Shown here in pieces: positions 1-8,430 of a DNA stretch of 64,000 nucleotides. The position numbers and the translations under genes were made by a program. The DNA lies in the NCBI GenBank assembly GCA_001600695.1, contig BCKQ01000017.1, positions 1 through 64,000 on the forward strand. Direction: 5' to 3'. The DNA comes from Ascoidea asiatica. Its lineage: Eukaryota; Ascomycota; Saccharomycetes; Ascoideales; Ascoideaceae. Position 1 is the first letter of the stretch; every line of letters begins with the position of its first letter. A model generated the notes under the pieces. That model was given only the letters and a program-made list of their open reading frames with translations. It did no database searches and was not told the DNA's origin.

Positions 1-1201
1 TATTTGAGAAATTATTATAAATTTTTGAATTAGGTATTAAAAAAGGAAATGTAGTTGAAGTTGTTGAAATTGGAGTATTAATAGAAGTTGAATTTAAAGG
101 TAAAATATTTTTTTCAAAAGAATCATTAACAAAAGAAGATCTTCTAATTGGATTATTTCTTGAAGCAGATAAATATAAAAATAAAACTCTTTTTCTTTTT
201 TTATTATAAATAAAATAATGATTTAACCAAAGTAAACCAGGATTATCAGATAAAAAAGTATTATTAATATTATGAGTAAAGATTATTGAATCATTAAAAT
301 TTATATGATTATTAATTGTATCCCAAATCCATTGTTTTGGAGATTTACCTAAAGATATTAAAATATTATCAAATTTTGATCTTAATTGAATTTTTGAAAT
401 TTTTTTAAAATCATTTGGTTGTAAAAATGAAAAATCATGATCAGGATATGTTGTATTTAAAATTACAATTAAATTTGAAAAAGTTCTTCTTGAATTTTTA
501 AAATTTAAAGGACCAAAAATTGATTGATTTAATATTGATAATTCAATTGAATTATTTAAGTTATTATTAGCGGTAATAATATTATTATTATTATTGTTAT
601 TATTTATATTTATATTTATATTGGAATTAATTATATTATTAGTATTAATTGGTAAATTTGAAGTTGATAAAGATCTATCTTTTTTAATAATTTGATTTGA
701 ATTTGAAATTATTGAATTATTTATAATATTTTTTAAATTTGATTTTGATTTTGATTTTGATATTGGTATATTTGATATACTTGATCTTCTTTTTTTTTCA
801 ATAATATTATTTTTTTTATATATTCCGTTATTATTATTATTATTATTATTATTGTTATTATTATTATTATTATTATTACTATTTGTCTTGTATTTATTTA
901 TATTATTACTTGGTATATTACTTGGTATATTACTTGGTATATTACTTGGTATATTACTTGAAATATTATTGGATAAGTTAATATTGGAATCATTTAAAGT
1001 ATTTAAGTTATTTAAATAGGATATATGATAATTATCAGTTAAAATTGCAATATGATCATCAATTTTTTTATATAATTTTTTATCTGAATTTGAAGATTTT
1101 GTTGTAAATAAATCACAACCACCTTGTATATGACAATCAATTGTATCAAATCTTAAAGTTTGTGCAACTAATTCTAAATCAAATTCATCAATAAATTTCA
1201 T
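1..1201 (-). CDS. MAF1: Maf1, negative regulator of RNA polymerase III (cut by window edge)
   Basis: Reading leftwards from the ATG at 1201-1199, the frame stays open to the window edge, so the C-terminus is missing. The start MKFIDEFDLELVAQTLRF, followed by CDLFTTKSSNSDKKLYKKID, matches the conserved Maf1 A box. Near 540-200 the frame reads FGPLNFKNSRRTF, LNTTYPDHDFSFLQP, WIWDTINNHI and DNPGLLWLNHYFIYNKKRKR, which are the Maf1 B/C boxes. From family knowledge, Maf1 binds Pol III and shuts down tRNA and 5S transcription under stress, under TORC1/PKA phosphorylation. Between the boxes lies a long Asn/Ser-rich linker that includes a 12-bp repeat coding SNIP (about 903-960). S. cerevisiae MAF1 has an intron after its first codons; none is needed here. 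Divergent from TRS23. Confidence 0.95.
   Translation of the reverse strand, partial: MKFIDEFDLELVAQTLRFDTIDCHIQGGCDLFTTKSSNSDKKLYKKIDDHIAILTDNYHISYLNNLNTLNDSNINLSNNISSNIPSNIPSNIPSNIPSNNINKYKTNSNNNNNNNNNNNNNNNNNGIYKKNNIIEKKRRSSISNIPISKSKSKSNLKNIINNSIISNSNQIIKKDRSLSTSNLPINTNNIINSNINININNNNNNNNIITANNNLNNSIELSILNQSIFGPLNFKNSRRTFSNLIVILNTTYPDHDFSFLQPNDFKKISKIQLRSKFDNILISLGKSPKQWIWDTINNHINFNDSIIFTHNINNTFLSDNPGLLWLNHYFIYNKKRKRVLFLYLSASRNNPIRRSSFVNDSFEKNILPLNSTSINTPISTTSTTFPFLIPNSKIYNNFSN
903..960 (-). repeat. 12-bp in-frame tandem repeat encoding Ser-Asn-Ile-Pro in MAF1
   Basis: Four to five copies of the 12-bp unit CTTGGTATATTA (plus strand) run head to tail. On the coding strand they give (SNIP)n inside the unconserved linker of Maf1, so copy number could change without breaking the frame. 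Confidence 0.85.
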
Positions 1202-1913
1202 TTTAATTGATTTATTTTGTGATATGATATATGATATTTTATGAATTGGAGGTGATGTGATGCTTTAATGATTAAATGAGATTATATGAGAATGATTGAT
1301 ATTGATATATCTGGAGTTGATTGTATGAGATAGAGATAGATTATATAATATTATTATTATATCTATGCTCTGTTGAGTGTTTTCATTGCCAGGGAAGGAG
1401 GAGCTCCAGCGATAACTGTTAACTACTGTTAACTACTGTTAACTACTGTTAACTACTGTTATTATTGACTGTTGATAAGCACGCGTTCCCACTCAGTGCT
1501 GGAAGCGAGACAGACAGAAACAGAGACAGAAACAGAGACAGCTGATCTCTGATAACGGAAGCAGGCACGGGAGTAGCACGTGTTATTGTTTTATTTTATT
1601 CATTGGTGGCGGTGTCTGGCGGTGTCTGATATGTGGCAGTGCATGTGCTTCTTTGATTCAAAAGAAGGTCAAAAAAGAAGGTGTGGAGCTTCGTGGTGGG
1701 ATGGATCTAAACTGAGACTTGTCAATTAAAAGGTGAGTATATTGTGTACTTATTTCAATGACTTGTTTCTCATGAAGAAGAAGTGATACTCTAATTCCAA
1801 CATCAATGGATATAGATTATAGATTATAGATCATAGATCATAGATATTCAATATAACCTAGATATTTAATATCCTCATAATAATCAACCTACTATTTTGC
1901 TTTTAATCAAAAA
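1202..1913. promoter_or_regulatory. Divergent promoter of MAF1 and TRS23
   Basis: No gene is seen in this 0.7 kb. It is clearly more GC-rich than the flanking genes between about 1380 and 1700. It holds four perfect AACTACTGTT units (1421-1460), an ACGCGT (MCB-like) at 1481-1486, purine-rich CAGAGACAGAAA repeats near 1510-1540, a CACGTG E-box at 1577-1582, and GGCGGTGTCTG repeated near 1610-1630. These are sequence matches only. Which of the two genes each would serve is not known. Confidence 0.6.
1421..1460. repeat. Four perfect tandem copies of AACTACTGTT
   Basis: The 10-bp unit repeats four times without a mismatch, with a partial unit (TAACTGTT) just before it and ATTATTGACTGTTG after it. 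It lies in the MAF1/TRS23 promoter. The 10-bp period puts the ACTGTT cores on roughly one face of the helix. Confidence 0.9.
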
Positions 1914-2509
1914 ATGACTATATATTCATTATATATATTAAATAGAGCAGGAGGTTTAATTTATCAACAAGATTATAATCAAGGTTTATCAAGATTATCT
2001 GCAAATGATTATTTAGTATTAGCAGGTACAATTCATGGAGTTCATGCAATTGCTTCAAAAATTACTCCAAATTCTTTAAATTCTTTAAATTCTAATTCAA
2101 TTTCAAATCAATCAATTTCAAATCAATCAAATTCAATTCCAAGTACAAATAGAAGTTCAATAATTTCAAATTTAACAAATAATATTATTAATAATAATAA
2201 TAATGATACTGATATTAATATAAATCCTTCAAATTTAAATAATTCTTCTTTTAATCAACAACAAAATGATCAATTAAATAATTTCTTAAATAATTTTTCA
2301 AATTTAAATAATAATATTATAAATAATTCTTTTCTTTTAAATAATTATAATTACTCTAATAATAATAATAATAATACTATTACTATTACTAATAATAATA
2401 ATAATATTAATAATAATTTAAAATTAAATCCAATTACAAATTTAAATCCAATTTCAAATACAACAAATAATTTAAATTCAATTTCTCCAACTATTATTAA
2501 TGATACTTC

Positions 2510-2553
<44 letters not shown>

Positions 2554-2972
2554 GTTTAACTTTAAATTCAATAACAAATTTAAATTCTCAATCATCTTTA
2601 AATAATCCTTTACCAATTTATAATAATTCAAATAAATCTGGTTTAAATTCAATTGAAACAAATTTATTCTCAATGTTTATTTTTCAATCTTTAACAGGTA
2701 TAAAATTTATTTTAATAACTTCTCCAAATGGTATTATTCATTCAAATAATGAAATTATTAAAAATAATAATTCATTTTTAATAAATTTAAATAATTATAT
2801 ACCAAAAAAAGATTTAAATAAAAATTTAAATAATGCTGAATTTATTTTAAGAAAATTTTATATAATTTATTCAGATTATGTTATGAAAAATCCATTTTAT
2901 AGTTTAGATATGCCAATTCATTGTGATTTATTTGATTTAAAAATTAATAATATAATAAATTCATTCATTTAA
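1914..2972 (+). CDS. TRS23: TRAPP complex core subunit Trs23
   Basis: Both ends match Trs23/TRAPPC4. The N-terminus reads YSLYILNRAGGLIYQQDY, then NDYLVLAGTIHGVHAIASK. The C-terminus reads SGLNSIETNLFSMFIFQSLTGIKFI and ends LRKFYIIYSDYVMKNPFYSLDMPIHCDLFD. Trs23 is a longin/sybindin-fold core subunit of TRAPP, the exchange factor for Ypt1 and related Rabs at the Golgi. The protein has 352 residues against about 219 in S. cerevisiae. The extra length is an Asn/Ser/Leu-rich insert (about residues 55-245, including an Asn homopolymer near 2510-2552) in the same loop where other yeasts also carry a variable insert. The ATG is the first in frame. Confidence 0.95.
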
Positions 2973-3042
2973 TATCTTTTTACTATTATATATATAAGAC
3001 TAGACTAAATTAAATTAAATTAAATTAAATTAAATTACTTAT

Positions 3043-4395
3043 TTAATTCTTCCAAAATGAATACAAAGATTTTTTATTTAAATTTGAACTTAATTTTTTA
3101 TAAAATTCCATTTCATTCCAACAATCTCTACCCCATTCACATCCTGCCATATTTATAACAAAATCTCTATCTTCTTTTTTATAAAAAAATTGTGGATCAT
3201 TAGAATTTTCACTACATGCACCTGGTGGAAATGCATTTAAAGTTTTTAAAGGTAAAAAACCAATTTTTTCTCTTATCCAACCTTGTGTTGAATATAAAGT
3301 TTCTAAAGAATCTTGTTCTTTATGTTCCCAATACATATGCATTTGTTCATAAAATGCTGGATCCCACCATAAATCTAATAATAATTCACTCCATTTTGAT
3401 TTTTTAATTAAAAATGAACCTAAATTAAATCCACCACAATCTTGAGTTATTAACATATCAATATTATTTAAAATTTCTTCATTATTTTTTTTATTATTTT
3501 TTTTATTCTCTTTTTCAATTTCATTTTCATTTTCATTTTCATTATAATAATCAACATATGGTATATCAATTGGTAAATTTAATGGATTAAAAGAATTATT
3601 TAAATTTCTATATGAAATTTGATTAATTTTTTTAAAAATATGATCTTCTAAAGATAAATTTGGTTCCATAATAAAAGTATGTAAATCTAACCACCAAAAC
3701 CATTGAGAATTTGGATATTGTCTCATTGATTGTTTTAAAATATCAACTTTTTCCCAGGATTCTCTCCATTCATGACTATACCTTTTTTTAATTGTCATAT
3801 CTTTTATTGTTAAACCATAATTATGTTTTTTAGCATAATTTTTTTTATTTTCAATTGAAGATCTTTCAACTGACCATTCTTGTTCACCTTTCCATTTTAA
3901 AACTCCACCACCTTCATTTGCAGCTAAAACTATAACTATTTTTGGATCTTTTTTTTTAAAAAAATTTAAATTTGAATTTAAATTTGAATTTAAATTTGAA
4001 TTTATTGGTAATGATAAATTTATATCAGTTAATAAATTAATTAAGAATATTAAAATAATTAATAATATAATTTTTTTATAAATTGAGATGAATTTTTTAA
4101 ATTTATTTAAAATTTTATAAAAATTTGAAAAAATTATAAATGAATTAAATGAAGTTGTTGAAAAAGTTGGATTATTATAATTTGCATTAATATAAGGATC
4201 ATCATTATTAAAATCATTTATATTATCTTTTTTATTTCTATTTATAATATCATTATCATTATCATTATCAGTTTCATTACTATTAATATTATTATTATTA
4301 TTATTATTATTATTAAATATTTCAGAATCAGATTCTGAATTACTTATATTTTCTATATCTTTATTATTAAATTTTCTTTTAGTTGTTTTACTCAT
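3043..4395 (-). CDS. MNN10: Golgi alpha-1,6-mannosyltransferase Mnn10 (GT34)
   Basis: This is a type II Golgi protein with an Asn/Asp-rich cytosolic tail, a membrane anchor at about residues 108-123, and a GT34 domain from about 152 to the end. The domain matches Mnn10 closely: IVIVLAANEGGGVLKWKGEQ, SVERSSIENKKNYAKKH, SWEKVDILKQSMRQYP, ITQDCGGFNLGSFLIK, LWWDPAFYEQMHMYWEHKEQ, GFLPLKTLNAFPPGACSE and FVINMAGCEWGRDCW. In S. cerevisiae, Mnn10 is part of the M-Pol II complex that extends the alpha-1,6 mannan backbone. One oddity is that the expected DXD-type motif reads WWLDLHTFIMEP, with His239 where I expect Asp. The 450-residue length is near the usual 393 plus the low-complexity N-terminus. Confidence 0.95.
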   Translation of the reverse strand: MSKTTKRKFNNKDIENISNSESDSEIFNNNNNNNNNINSNETDNDNDNDIINRNKKDNINDFNNDDPYINANYNNPTFSTTSFNSFIIFSNFYKILNKFKKFISIYKKIILLIILIFLINLLTDINLSLPINSNLNSNLNSNLNFFKKKDPKIVIVLAANEGGGVLKWKGEQEWSVERSSIENKKNYAKKHNYGLTIKDMTIKKRYSHEWRESWEKVDILKQSMRQYPNSQWFWWLDLHTFIMEPNLSLEDHIFKKINQISYRNLNNSFNPLNLPIDIPYVDYYNENENENEIEKENKKNNKKNNEEILNNIDMLITQDCGGFNLGSFLIKKSKWSELLLDLWWDPAFYEQMHMYWEHKEQDSLETLYSTQGWIREKIGFLPLKTLNAFPPGACSENSNDPQFFYKKEDRDFVINMAGCEWGRDCWNEMEFYKKLSSNLNKKSLYSFWKN

Positions 4396-5300
4396 CTTTT
4401 TTTTATCTTTCTTTTCTTTTTTTTAAGAATATTGAAATAAATTTTGAATATTTTGAAATGAATTTAATTTATAAAAAAAGTTGATTGTTTATCTATTGGA
4501 AAATTGAAAACTAAGAAAAAAAGAAAACTAAGAAAAAAAGAAAAGTACAATATAAATATAAAAATGAATATGAAAAAAAAGAGTTGATCTTGTTTGAGTA
4601 AACTTTCGGATAATTTATTATTTGAATCAAGTTAAATAATCTATTATGAATTAAAGCCCAAAGAATATACGAATTATTTATAGAAATTTATACTTAAATA
4701 TATATTTAAAGATAAAAATAAATATGAATATGGAAAATGAATATTTCCATGAACAATGAAAGACTTGTCTAAAAAGCAAAAGCAAAAGCAAAAACAAAAA
4801 CAAAAGTGAAAGTGAAAGTGAAATAAAGCTTTAAAAGTTCTTAAAACTCAACCAAAATTCCAATAACGAAATAAGCTGCCTTGCTTCAGCTACTTCAGTT
4901 GCTGCGTGGCCAGGACAGAGACACCGCGGTCATAGCACAGGAAGAGGCGTTGAAGAGTCCGGGAATTTATTTAATTCAGTCCTGGATATCTAATGTTTAG
5001 GACAGTACATTTAGGACGGAATAGGGCACTTCTGGCTAATATACGGGACAACAACTCACAACTAGGACATGCGAAACTCAAAATCAAATTTTTATTTCTG
5101 AGCTCAATCACAGAGATGGTGAAGAAGAAGAAGGAGAAGGAGAAAAAGGAGAAGGAGAAAAAGAAGGTGGCAATGAAGATATAACTGAACAAAGAGTGTA
5201 CTGAAGAGTGTACTGAAGAGTGTAGGCGTTAATTCAATTGAATGTTGTTGGTTCCCTTAAGACTTGAAATACTAATCATACATAAAACACATTGATATAA
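4396..5300. promoter_or_regulatory. Divergent promoter between MNN10 and the 5301 gene, with a TAGGACA cluster
   Basis: No gene is seen. Position 4760-4820 is a run of AGCAAA/AACAAA and GTGAAA repeats. A GC-rich island covers about 4870-5070. It holds CAGGACAGAGA (near 4910), TTTAGGACA (4996-5004), TTTAGGACGG (about 5010-5019) and CTAGGACA (about 5062-5069). A purine stretch (AAGGAGAAGGAG) follows at about 5115-5170, then GAAGAGTGTACT repeats at about 5200-5225. Two open frames on opposite strands here are made of the purine repeat and look spurious. Confidence 0.55.
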
Positions 5301-6719
5301 ATGATAAAGTCTTTGAGAATAATAAAATGTTCAGTTGGTTCAAGGTCATTTCTTACTTATTCAAGTATAATCAAAGTAAATAGTAATAAAGTTCAATTGA
5401 GATTATTTTCAGAAGATTATTATAATCAAAATATAAGAAATAAAAAATCCAAAAGAAATAAATCAAATTATAATAATAAAAGATATAATGAAAACCAATA
5501 TTCAATTGAAGAAGAAGAAAATGAAAATGAAATTGAAAATGAAATTGAGAATAGAAAATATAAATATAAAAATTATAGAAAAAGTAGTAATATGAAAAGT
5601 ATAAATGGTTTAAGTTTATTTGATACTACTACTACAACTAATAGTAATGATAATTATTATTCAAATCAATTAAATCATTTAGAATATATAAATCAATTTG
5701 ATGAATTAGATGAATTTAATGAATTTAATGAATATGATGATTATAATCAATTTAAAGAATTTAAAAATCCAAATTTTACACCAGATTTTATAAACAAATT
5801 ACAAAAAGAACAAGAACAAGAAGAATATGAATCTAAATTTGAATTAGAAAATAATGAAAATAATGAAAATAATGAAAATTTAGAAAATTTTGAAAATAAA
5901 GAGAATACAAAGAATATAAACAATATAGAAAATATAGAAAATATAGAAATTATAAAAAAAAAAGAAGTTAAGTCAAATGAATCTGATAAAATTAAAGATT
6001 ATAATAATTCTATATTTAATAAAATTCTTCAAATTAAATTTGAAACTCCATTTAAGAAAAAAAAGATGCATAAAAAAAAAAATAATAATATTGAAGAAAA
6101 AATTGAAGATTCAATCTTAGATAATATTTTAAAAAAAATAGAATCTGTTATTTCAAATTCAATAAATTTTAAAAAAAATGAAGAAAAATCATTTGAAATT
6201 ATAAATTCAATTATTATTAGAGATAATTCAAATTTTAAAAAAGATAATAAAATTGAAGAAGAATTAAATAATGATGATGATCTTAAAAATATTTATTTAA
6301 GAGTTACAACTGATTTAAATAATAATATTAAAAATAATTCTAATTCATATACATTATCAAAAAATGATAAAATTGAATTTTTAACAAAACAAGAAGTTGA
6401 ATTAGAAAATAAAAAAGAACAAAATGATTTGTTAAAAAATAATAATATTAATGATATTAATAATAATTTAAAACCAATTTATCTTTTAAATAATGTTAGA
6501 TATATTAGTTTATCTAAATTTTTATCAAAAGTTTCAAATAATTTAATTGAATTAATTCAATTTAAAGATATAATTCATAGTCAAATAAATGCTGAGAAAT
6601 TAGAACAATATGAACAAGAGAAAAGAGATAAACAACTTCAGAAAAGCAAAAAGCATAAGAACCTCAAGCAGCAGAAGCAGCAGCAGAAGCAGCAACAGCA
6701 GCAGCAGAGGAGGCAGTAA
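5301..6719 (+). CDS. Unrecognised protein, probably mitochondrial
   Basis: I do not recognise this 472-residue protein. The first 38 residues contain Arg, Lys, Ser and hydrophobic residues and no acidic residue (MIKSLRIIKCSVGSRSFLTY..., then VQLRLFSED), which suits a cleaved mitochondrial presequence. The middle is low complexity: Glu/Asn repeats, FDELDEFNEFNEYDDYN, NENNENNEN. The better-ordered parts are about residues 240-300 (Lys-rich, amphipathic), 330-350 (LKNIYLRVTTDL) and 395-445 (KPIYLLNNVRYISLSKFLSK, then LIELIQFKDIIHSQI). The tail is a Lys/Gln-rich helix ending in polyQ. These order-prone pieces resemble fast-evolving mitochondrial gene-expression factors in style only. The region upstream carries a TAGGACA cluster. 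Confidence 0.75.
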   Translation: MIKSLRIIKCSVGSRSFLTYSSIIKVNSNKVQLRLFSEDYYNQNIRNKKSKRNKSNYNNKRYNENQYSIEEEENENEIENEIENRKYKYKNYRKSSNMKSINGLSLFDTTTTTNSNDNYYSNQLNHLEYINQFDELDEFNEFNEYDDYNQFKEFKNPNFTPDFINKLQKEQEQEEYESKFELENNENNENNENLENFENKENTKNINNIENIENIEIIKKKEVKSNESDKIKDYNNSIFNKILQIKFETPFKKKKMHKKKNNNIEEKIEDSILDNILKKIESVISNSINFKKNEEKSFEIINSIIIRDNSNFKKDNKIEEELNNDDDLKNIYLRVTTDLNNNIKNNSNSYTLSKNDKIEFLTKQEVELENKKEQNDLLKNNNINDINNNLKPIYLLNNVRYISLSKFLSKVSNNLIELIQFKDIIHSQINAEKLEQYEQEKRDKQLQKSKKHKNLKQQKQQQKQQQQQQRRQ

Positions 6720-7139
6720 TGGAGACGGAATACGCTGGGCCGGATAACACATCCGCTGGCATGGATAGCCAGTTTTATTTTATGAGTCAATCCGTATGAA
6801 CCCGGACGCGCGGTTCTGCAAATCCAATGAAAATCAGAAAAATCAAATTTCAAGCTCAAAAAGTAATAAATTACGAGAATTGGAAGATTTTGAGAAATAT
6901 GAAAATTTGAACCTCAATTACAAACATAATTACAGAATCAATTGTAACTTTAGATTCATATTACATTCATATCAGATTGATAAATAAATTGACATTATAT
7001 TATATACTTTATATTCTTATTCTTATTCATTCATTATAACTTACTTCCAGTTAAAAGTCAATATTACTTTGTTACTTTTAGTTATAACCAATCAAATATA
7101 TTATTTTTCATATTCATTAAAAATATTCATTTAAAAAAA
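6720..7139. promoter_or_regulatory. Promoter of GGC1
   Basis: No gene is seen. A GC-rich island at about 6720-6830 holds a TGAGTCA site (6783-6789, Gcn4/AP-1 type) and two matches to the CCR-N6-YGG core (6753-6764 and 6802-6813), neither with the RARA flank. The rest is AT-rich leader. Short open frames across the island on either strand have no recognisable content. Confidence 0.5.
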
Positions 7140-8042
7140 ATGTCAACTAAAGATAAAAAACAATCTGGTTCTGCAAGAGTTTTAGGTTCAGCTTCTGCAG
7201 GAATTTGTGAAATTGCAGTTTTTCATCCTGTTGATACAATCTCAAAAAGATTAATGTCAAATCAATCAAAAGTTACAAATCTTTCAACTTTAAATAAAGT
7301 AATTTTTAAAGAACATTATTCAAAACCAATATCAAAAAGATTTTTTACTTTATTTCCAGGTTTAGGTTATGCTGCATGTTATAAAATTTTACAAAGAGTT
7401 TATAAATATGGTGGTCAACCTTTTGCAAATGAATTTTTAACTAAAAATTTTTCAAAATTTTATGAAGATAAATTTGGTAAAAAAACTGGTAAAGCTTTAA
7501 TGAGTGCAACTGCAGGTTCTTTAATTGGTATAGGTGAAGTTGCTTTATTACCTTTAGATGTTTTAAAAATTAAAAGACAAACAAATCCAGAATCTTTTAA
7601 AGGTAGAGGTTTCATCAAAATCTTATCTGATGAAGGTCTTAATTTATATCGTGGTTGGGGTTGGACAATGGCAAGAAATGCTCCTGGTTCATTTGCTTTA
7701 TTTGGTGGTAATGCTTTTGCAAAAGAATATATTTTTGGTTTAAAAGATTATTCTTCTGCAACTTGGACTCAAAATTTTGTTTGTTCAATATTTGGTGCTT
7801 CTTCTTCATTAATTGTTTCTGCTCCTTTAGATGTTATTAAAACTAGAATTCAAAATAAAAATTTTGAAAATCCAGAATCTGGTATTCAAATTTTAAAAAA
7901 TATGGCTAAAAATGAAGGTATTACTGCTTTCTTTAAAGGTTTAACTCCAAAATTATTAACAACTGGTCCAAAATTAGTTTTCTCTTTTGCTTTAGCTCAA
8001 ACTTTAATTCCAGCTTTTGATAATTTATTAACAAAAAAATAA
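7140..8042 (+). CDS. GGC1: Mitochondrial GTP/GDP carrier
   Basis: This is a 300-residue inner-membrane carrier of the SLC25 family with three repeats. The Px[DE]xx[KR]-type motifs are seen as HPVDTISKR, LPLDVLKIKR and APLDVIKTRI. It matches Ggc1/Yhm1 along its full length, including AVFHPVDTISKRLMSNQSK, TLFPGLGYAACYKILQRVYK, RQTNPESFKGRGFIKIL, GSFALFGGNAFAKEYI and GLTPKLLTTGPKLVFSFALA. From family knowledge, it imports GTP into the matrix in exchange for GDP and affects mitochondrial iron content. The protein is unusually free of Asn tracts for this window, which suggests strong constraint and high expression. The start is the first ATG, behind an A-rich leader. Confidence 0.97.
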   Translation: MSTKDKKQSGSARVLGSASAGICEIAVFHPVDTISKRLMSNQSKVTNLSTLNKVIFKEHYSKPISKRFFTLFPGLGYAACYKILQRVYKYGGQPFANEFLTKNFSKFYEDKFGKKTGKALMSATAGSLIGIGEVALLPLDVLKIKRQTNPESFKGRGFIKILSDEGLNLYRGWGWTMARNAPGSFALFGGNAFAKEYIFGLKDYSSATWTQNFVCSIFGASSSLIVSAPLDVIKTRIQNKNFENPESGIQILKNMAKNEGITAFFKGLTPKLLTTGPKLVFSFALAQTLIPAFDNLLTKK

Positions 8043-8430
8043 TTATAAAACATTTATTTAAATAATAATTAACTATTACCTTGTAAATACTAATAATAAT
8101 TATATATATATAATATTATATAAATTTAATGTCAACTAAACTTTTTATTTCTATTTTCATTTTTATTTAATATGTTCATTTATTCTAATTAGATAAAAAA
8201 AAAAAAAAAAAATTAAAAAAAAATTATAAATTATACATACTATTATCTATTGCACATTCATAATTATGTTACAATGAATTGAAAATTCATGACGATTTCT
8301 TAAAATGCATTTTTATTGAATTCATTTTCTATAGTTGAATTTTCAACTCTATTAAAAACTGTAATCAAAAAGGAATAAAAAAAAAAGACAAAAAGAAAAG
8401 ATTAGATGATTAATCAATAATTTTCATTTA
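8043..8430. other. Convergent 3' region of GGC1 and KEX2
   Basis: This is AT-rich DNA with poly-A near 8200-8225 and TATATATA near 8100. It presumably holds the 3' ends of both genes. I see nothing else. Confidence 0.5.
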
